In this document: piece by piece, positions 59,149 to 64,000 of the stretch | Position numbering within the stretch: the first letter of the stretch is position 1 | Layout: each line of letters begins with the position of its first letter | DNA from: Sulfurospirillum halorespirans DSM 13726 | GTDB taxonomy: Bacteria > Campylobacterota > Campylobacteria > Campylobacterales > Sulfurospirillaceae | DNA length: 64,000 nt | Assembly: GCF_001723605.1 (NCBI RefSeq) | Contig: NZ_CP017111.1 | Coordinates: forward strand, 2,666,001-2,730,000 | Reading direction: 5' to 3' | Translations under genes and position numbers: made by a program | The notes under the pieces: generated by a model | Told to the model about the DNA's origin: nothing | The model's input: the letters and a program-made list of their open reading frames with translations, nothing else | Database searches by the model: none

Positions 59149-61249
59149 AACCCTCAATATCGTTCTCTTTGCCATCGTCGGCATACTCTTTTTCTTCTAC
59201 CAAAACTCCGTGCATGTCTCCACCAACTTGCTCTCTTTTTTACCAGAAGGGAAGAGTAAAGAGGCGTTTGAGATCTATTCGCATTTCAAAAATTCAAAAG
59301 AGGTGCTCATCGCTACCGAAGGATTCGATAAAGAGTCTCTTGCCAAAATCAAAACGATCGAAGAAAAACTGCTCGCAACTGAGCTTTTAAAGTTCGAAAG
59401 TAGCATTGCCCCGAATGCAAAGCTGATTGAATATACTAAAAGCAATGCTTTTTATCTGAAAAACCTCAATAAAGAGAGCTCCGTAAACATCCATGAAAAG
59501 CTAAAATCACTTTATGAAAAAATGACACATAATCCCTACTATACCGCGATAGACGCCTCTGATCCGCTGGGCTATTTTAGTCCAAAAGAGCAAACAATTC
59601 CTATTAATATTCGAGATGGACATTTAGCGCTAGGCGACTTCGGGTATCTGTGTGTTTTTAGCATCAAAGACACTTCCAATGCCATTGAGAGTTATGAAAC
59701 CATCTATAATTTCGTGCATCAAACGCTTGAAGGCGTGCAAAATGTCCGTGTCTTTAGCCCGACCTTTTACTTTGTAGAAAACTCGCAAAAAATACAAGAT
59801 GATGTCACCTTTTTGATTGTCCTCTCAACGGTACTTCTTCTTGTACTTTATATTTTTATCATCAAAAACATCTACCTTCTTATCAATACCATTGCCACCC
59901 TTGCGACCTCTGCTCTGCTTTCCTTTTTGCTCATTGGCATGATTTGGAGTGAAGTCTCTGTCTTTGTGTTGGCTTTTGGAAACGCCATTGGAACGTTGGC
60001 GATTGACTATATGTTCCACTACTATTTTTACGGACATTACGAGAATAAAAAGAGGTTTAACACCTCTGTTTTTTACGGCTTTCTTACCACCTTTGGCGGC
60101 TTTTTGATCTTCGCTTGGGTTGATTTTCCCCTCATTCAACAAGTGTGTGTCTTTGCGATGATTTCGCTCATACTCTCTTACTTCCAATTTGTTTTTCTCT
60201 TCCCACTGATTGGATTTAAAAAAGCACAGCCTTATGCCAGATTTCACGTCTCCATACCATTGCCTTACCGTGCCATCGCCCTACTTTCTCTCTTAGCCAT
60301 TGTGTTAAGCATTCCATTTTTGCATCTTGATACCAACATCAAAAACCTTGACTACCAGAATGTCTCCTTGATGAAAGAGGAAAAATTCTTCAAAAATGCG
60401 ATCAAAAAAGAGGGCTTCATACCTCTTCTCATCGAAGCAAACTCCATCGATGAGCTTATAGCGCATAGCAATACCATCCAAAAAAGCTTTAAAAATGCCA
60501 CCGCCCCACTCTCCTACTTTTTTGACAAAGCGTTTTACGAGCAGAGAAAACAAGAGCTTGAAGCTTTACATGTAAACGAGAAAAAGGCGCAGATCGAAGC
60601 AGAAGCGACCAATCTGGGCTTTCGTGAAGGCTTCTTTAAAAACGCCTACAATGAAGCACTGTTACACCCAAACTATCAGGAACTTTCCTTAGACACGCTG
60701 CGCGAGATGGGATTTGATGTCGTCTTTCATGAGGGGAAATACTACACCTACGCTTTGGTAAAAAACAGCGATCGAAATCTAGTGGCAAAATTTACCTTTG
60801 CCTCTTCCATCGACGCCAAAGAGATGTTCTTTAACGCGTTAGAAAAAATTGCGCATCAACTCCTTCTTGGAGGCATTGTAGCGATTGCCTTCATCTTTTT
60901 CATGCTTTGGATGGTGTGTCGCAAAACCATCGCACTCAGTTCTAGTTTTGTACTTTTGCCAACAGCGCTTATTTTACTCTTTGCATTGACGGGAGATTTC
61001 ACCATTGCGCATATTTTTATGCTGTTTATCATGATGCTCTTTGGCATTGATTATGGTATTTATATGAGCAGTGAAGAGAGCTTCAAAGATGGTACCAGAA
61101 GTGCGATTTTCTTCTCCATCATTGACACGTTCGCGGGCTTTGGCGTGCTCATTTTCAGTGACATTGGTGCACTTCATGCGATGGGGCTTGTTTCGTGCAT
61201 TGCCACTGGGGCTATTTTAGTTTTATTGATGGGGAGGAAAAGTCATTGA
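59132..61249 (+). CDS. MMPL/RND-type lipid exporter
   Basis: Inner-membrane protein of 705 residues with two repeats of one plus five membrane segments and large periplasmic loops. First block FLIVLSTVLLLVLYIFIIK to FGNAIGTLAIDYMFHYYF; second near LLLGGIVAIAFIFFMLWMV to MLFGIDYGIYMS. Start is TTG at 59132, overlapping the LolA gene. It probably moves the polyene lipid to the outer membrane with the LolA-like partner. Confidence 0.88.
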   Translation: MKLGTRTLNIVLFAIVGILFFFYQNSVHVSTNLLSFLPEGKSKEAFEIYSHFKNSKEVLIATEGFDKESLAKIKTIEEKLLATELLKFESSIAPNAKLIEYTKSNAFYLKNLNKESSVNIHEKLKSLYEKMTHNPYYTAIDASDPLGYFSPKEQTIPINIRDGHLALGDFGYLCVFSIKDTSNAIESYETIYNFVHQTLEGVQNVRVFSPTFYFVENSQKIQDDVTFLIVLSTVLLLVLYIFIIKNIYLLINTIATLATSALLSFLLIGMIWSEVSVFVLAFGNAIGTLAIDYMFHYYFYGHYENKKRFNTSVFYGFLTTFGGFLIFAWVDFPLIQQVCVFAMISLILSYFQFVFLFPLIGFKKAQPYARFHVSIPLPYRAIALLSLLAIVLSIPFLHLDTNIKNLDYQNVSLMKEEKFFKNAIKKEGFIPLLIEANSIDELIAHSNTIQKSFKNATAPLSYFFDKAFYEQRKQELEALHVNEKKAQIEAEATNLGFREGFFKNAYNEALLHPNYQELSLDTLREMGFDVVFHEGKYYTYALVKNSDRNLVAKFTFASSIDAKEMFFNALEKIAHQLLLGGIVAIAFIFFMLWMVCRKTIALSSSFVLLPTALILLFALTGDFTIAHIFMLFIMMLFGIDYGIYMSSEESFKDGTRSAIFFSIIDTFAGFGVLIFSDIGALHAMGLVSCIATGAILVLLMGRKSH

Positions 61250-62424
61250 GAGTTGTCATAATTAACGATGATGGCAGTGAAAATGTTTATGAGAGTTCCA
61301 AGCTCGTCGACCGAGCACTCAAAAACCACGTCATTCTAGTCCCTTCCAAAACCAAAGAAGAGAATGCCATCGAGATTTTACGAGCTTACCTCTCAGGTGC
61401 AAAGCCTATTTTGTACGACCAAGAAAACCTCTCGTTAAAAGAGAAAATCGAGTCACTTGGCGTTGAAACGTTTAAGGACATTGACTTTGCTGCCATGTTT
61501 TTTACCTCTGGCAGTACAGGCTTTCCCACAGGAGCGTTTAAAAGCAAAGAAAACATCGAAACCGACATGGAAGCCCTGCTTTTAGAATTTGGCAATTTTC
61601 ACATTAAAAAAGTCGTTGCAACCGTTCCATTTATCCATATCTACGGTTTTTTAGCCGCACTTTTACTGCCGCTTAAACTGGATGTTGATTTGCTCTTTAA
61701 AGAGCATTTTTTACCCCACGATCTGTTGGAGCATGCAAAGCCTCATCATCTTGTCGTCACCACGCCGCTTTACATCAAATCGCTCTTGAGGTTGGATGAA
61801 GCAAAAGACCTGAGTCAAACGATTTTTATTAGCTCAACAGGGCCTTTGTCCGCCGAGATTGCTAAAGAATTTACCGACACATTTAACACCACACTCATTC
61901 AACTCTTTGGCTCCACCGAATGTGGAAGCATCGCGTTTAAAAAACAAGATGATACGTTTTGGAGTCCGTTTCAAGGTGTTGAGGCAACACTCAATGCCGA
62001 AGGACTTTTACATGTAAAGTCGCCTTTTATCTCGAAAACCTTATGGCAAGAGGGTTTGGTGCAAACAAATGGGGAGATTCAGAGCTTTGATTATGCGATT
62101 ATTGAAAAAGGGAAATTTCAGCTTATCGGACGAAGCAGTAACATCGTTAAAATTGCAGGCAAACGCTATTCCACCACACAAATTGAAGAGATTTTAGAAG
62201 CGATGGAAGGCATCTCTAAAGCACTGGTGCATGTCAAACATAACAATGCTGAGCTAAAAGACGAAGTCTTGCAAATTTTTCTCGAAGCCATGCGCCCCAT
62301 CACCGTAAAAGAGATCAAAAGTGCCATCAAACACACATTGGGGAAAATCAATCTGCCGATTGAGCTCAAAGTGGTCGATAAAATCTCTACTACTTTGATG
62401 GGTAAAAAGTGTATGCCACTTTAA
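61246..62424 (+). CDS. AMP-forming acyl/aryl ligase
   Basis: ANL-type adenylating enzyme of 392 residues, shorter than usual. AMP-binding loop FTSGSTGFPTGAFKSK, LFGSTECG and hinge region IIEKGKFQLIGRSSNIVKIAGKRY followed by a small C-terminal domain. It likely activates the arylic acid from the ammonia-lyase. Start is TTG at 61246 with GGGGAGG upstream, overlapping the exporter stop (TTGA). Confidence 0.85.
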   Translation: MRVVIINDDGSENVYESSKLVDRALKNHVILVPSKTKEENAIEILRAYLSGAKPILYDQENLSLKEKIESLGVETFKDIDFAAMFFTSGSTGFPTGAFKSKENIETDMEALLLEFGNFHIKKVVATVPFIHIYGFLAALLLPLKLDVDLLFKEHFLPHDLLEHAKPHHLVVTTPLYIKSLLRLDEAKDLSQTIFISSTGPLSAEIAKEFTDTFNTTLIQLFGSTECGSIAFKKQDDTFWSPFQGVEATLNAEGLLHVKSPFISKTLWQEGLVQTNGEIQSFDYAIIEKGKFQLIGRSSNIVKIAGKRYSTTQIEEILEAMEGISKALVHVKHNNAELKDEVLQIFLEAMRPITVKEIKSAIKHTLGKINLPIELKVVDKISTTLMGKKCMPL

Positions 62425-62455
62425 TAACGACGTATCTTAATTTTAAAGGAATTCT

Positions 62456-63118
62456 ATGAAGAAAATTGCCTTGAGATCTTTTATCACACTCGTCTTTGCC
62501 ACCAGTGCCCTACTTTTCAGTGGTTGTGCTGCCAAACGTGGAGAAGTTGCACTGCAAGTGCCAACCGCTACAGCTGAAACTGCACCATCAAATGGTCAGC
62601 AAATCTACATCAATTCCGTCGTCGACAAGCGTGTTTTTGAAGTAAAACCACCTGAGCCAAATATCCCTTCTTTAGATCCTTCAGAGCCGCAAACGGATGC
62701 GATCAAAGCGCGAGCAGTTGCTCGAAAACGTAATGGCTATGGCATGGCGATGGGAGATATTGTCCTTAATGCAAATCAAACGGTCAATAGTGTCATCAAA
62801 GAGAGCCTCAAAGAAGCTTTCAAAAACAAAGGCTATCACGTCATTGAGAACAAAGAGCAAATCACGCCTCAAACGTACATTGCAGATGTTAATATCCTCA
62901 AGTTTTGGGCATGGATGAATCCAGGGGCTTTTGCCATAGCACTTAGTTGTGAAATTGAAACCAATATAAAGATGAAAAAAGAGGGAGACCCCAAAACGTA
63001 CAACGTATCTGTAAAGGCAGCGGATTCATACCAAATGGGAACAGAAAGTAATTATATAGAGATAATGCAAAAAGCTTTACAGAAGTATATTGCGGAAGCA
63101 CAAACAGAGATAAAGTAG
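62456..63118 (+). CDS. Lipoprotein, YajG-like
   Basis: Protein of 220 residues with a lipobox at LLFSGC (Cys24), then a body with QQIYINSVVDKRVFE and VNSVIKESLKEAFKNKGYHVIE, like YajG/DUF799-type lipoproteins that resemble assembly factors. It is 31 bp after the ligase gene and may belong to the same operon or stand apart. Convergent terminator follows. Confidence 0.75.
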   Translation: MKKIALRSFITLVFATSALLFSGCAAKRGEVALQVPTATAETAPSNGQQIYINSVVDKRVFEVKPPEPNIPSLDPSEPQTDAIKARAVARKRNGYGMAMGDIVLNANQTVNSVIKESLKEAFKNKGYHVIENKEQITPQTYIADVNILKFWAWMNPGAFAIALSCEIETNIKMKKEGDPKTYNVSVKAADSYQMGTESNYIEIMQKALQKYIAEAQTEIK

Positions 63119-63125
63119 TCGAAGA

Positions 63126-63156
63126 AAAAGGGTTGAGCGTCGTTGCCAACCCTTTT
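63126..63156. terminator. Bidirectional terminator between convergent lipoprotein genes
   Basis: AAAAGGGTTG / CAACCCTTTT perfect 10-bp stem with an 11-nt loop. Confidence 0.85.
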
Positions 63157-63161
63157 GTGTT

Positions 63162-63560
63162 TTAGATCAAGCTAAGTTGAACGAGGATTGCTTTATTGAG
63201 ATTTTGAATCCATCCGTTGTAGTTACTGTGAATGGTGTTATTTGCTGGATCGTAATTAAGATTGACACTGCTTTCGTAGTTGATGCTGTACGTCTGCGTA
63301 TCGTACGTAATAGCAACCACTGCGGTATGCGTTCGCAAAACAAGTGTTCCTTTGATTAAGCCATCTTTCTCTTTCTTCATAATCCAGCCAAGTCCGCCGC
63401 CCGCGCGCATAATGGCTTTTTCGACATCCGTCATTGTTGCCGTTTTATCCGTAGGGACAACCACTGCATTGTTATTGACATTGTAAATAGGTGGGGTTCC
63501 ACAACCAAAAAATGCGAGACTCAAGACAAAAGCGATCGAAATCATAACGAGTTTTTTCAT
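63162..63560 (-). CDS. Small lipoprotein of unknown function
   Basis: Protein of 132 residues with a lipobox LAFFGC, then TDVEKAIMRAGGGLGWIMKK and beta strands (VVAITYDTQTYSINYESS). Similar short lipoproteins occur in many proteobacteria; function unknown. ATG at 63560 chosen for its distance from AAAGG; 63566 is the alternative. Confidence 0.7.
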   Translation of the reverse strand: MKKLVMISIAFVLSLAFFGCGTPPIYNVNNNAVVVPTDKTATMTDVEKAIMRAGGGLGWIMKKEKDGLIKGTLVLRTHTAVVAITYDTQTYSINYESSVNLNYDPANNTIHSNYNGWIQNLNKAILVQLSLI

Positions 63561-63657
63561 TACCATCCTTTAAAAAAATTTAATTTATTCTAGTGATATT
63601 ACGATTAAATTTTACTGAGTATGTAGTATCTAATAACCTAAACAAGGCGCTATTTAC

Positions 63658-64000
63658 TCAACGTAACCCTAAAATCTCTTTTCCATGAATTAATTTATCA
63701 TTAATTTGACACAAAGAGAAATAAACCATTGACGTTGAAAGCGCTTCGATGGGTTTTCCTAACACATCCATGGTGACGCCCAAAAGATGTAACTTTGTAT
63801 TTTGCAGTTTGATTTTGCCAAAAACATCGCTAGCAACAATCGAAACTTTGGCATTTTGCGCCATAAGTGCTACAGGTTTACCTGATTTTAACGTGCTGTT
63901 GATGATCTCCACATCCGAGTTGAGAACAATGAGCTCGTCAATCACCGCATCTTTGATGGTAATTTTTTGAGAGTTCACCACACTCATACTCTCAATTCGA
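63658..64000 (-). CDS. Beta-helix-like protein, 5' end outside window
   Basis: The frame is open to the window edge and ends at 63658 (about 114 residues visible). Residues read as short beta-strand repeats (KITIKDAVIDELIVLNSDVE, IINSTLKSG, AKVSIVASDVFGKIKL), a pattern of right-handed beta-helix or polymer-forming proteins. A start at the ATG at 63987 is possible but an upstream start cannot be excluded. Function unknown. Confidence 0.5.
   Translation of the reverse strand, partial: RIESMSVVNSQKITIKDAVIDELIVLNSDVEIINSTLKSGKPVALMAQNAKVSIVASDVFGKIKLQNTKLHLLGVTMDVLGKPIEALSTSMVYFSLCQINDKLIHGKEILGLR

Noticed and set aside
3807-62017. TTACATGTAA as the binding site of one transcription factor
   Set aside because: About two thirds of the copies are inside genes of unrelated function, often several per operon, which does not fit an ordinary operator.

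Overview
The window looks like a chromosomal segment of a free-living member of the Campylobacterota, most like Sulfurospirillum. The grounds are two selenocysteine formate dehydrogenase (FDH) operons, a periplasmic methylmenaquinol:fumarate reductase (MfrABE type), a histidine kinase with the IAHQWRQPL H-box common in this phylum, and dense operons with ATGA-type overlaps. The species assignment is inference from gene content; no rRNA or tRNA gene was seen.

Layout. 1-3490 (-): FDH operon 1 (TorD-like chaperone, small Tat protein, Sec-containing fdhA cut by the window edge). 3823-11837 (-): TonB receptor 1, a FecCDE-type ABC importer, an LLM flavoprotein, a truncated-globin-like protein, and tonB-exbD-exbB. 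12117 (+): modE. 13080-18629 (+): a second globin-like protein, TonB receptor 2, a second binding protein and a radical SAM protein fused to a binding-protein-like domain; then a methyltransferase and, convergent, mop. 19884-20581: crcB and a DUF190 gene. 21084-24874: two AraC regulators around an outer-membrane protein and a YceI protein. 25007-32209 (-): complete FDH operon 2. 32415-39036 (+): binding protein, histidine kinase, response regulator, selA, selB. 39078-42739 (-): mfrABE. 43253-53937: mixed genes (PsiE-like, MarR/YceI, pirin, CDGSH, DUF234, HD hydrolase, thioredoxin-fold, PAS, OmpR-type two-component pair, DJ-1/PfpI, O-methyltransferase). 54061-62424 (+): an aryl-polyene-like operon. 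62456-64000: lipoproteins and a partial gene.

How it fits together. Five sites matching the ModE operator, C(G/A)TTATA-N10-TATAACG with few mismatches, lie before exbB, TonB receptor 1, globin 2/TonB receptor 2, the methyltransferase and FDH operon 2. With modE and mop in the same block this suggests a molybdenum (or tungsten) regulon: TonB-dependent uptake of a molybdenum complex supplying Mo-dependent FDH, whose selenocysteine machinery (selA, selB) is divergently encoded beside operon 2 behind its own sensory system. The metal specificity is inferred, not shown.

The other striking signal is a 10-bp palindrome, TTACATGTAA, found 32 times in genes and between genes, on average once per 2 kb and in all three reading frames, far above chance. 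It resembles a highly iterated palindrome such as cyanobacterial HIP1.
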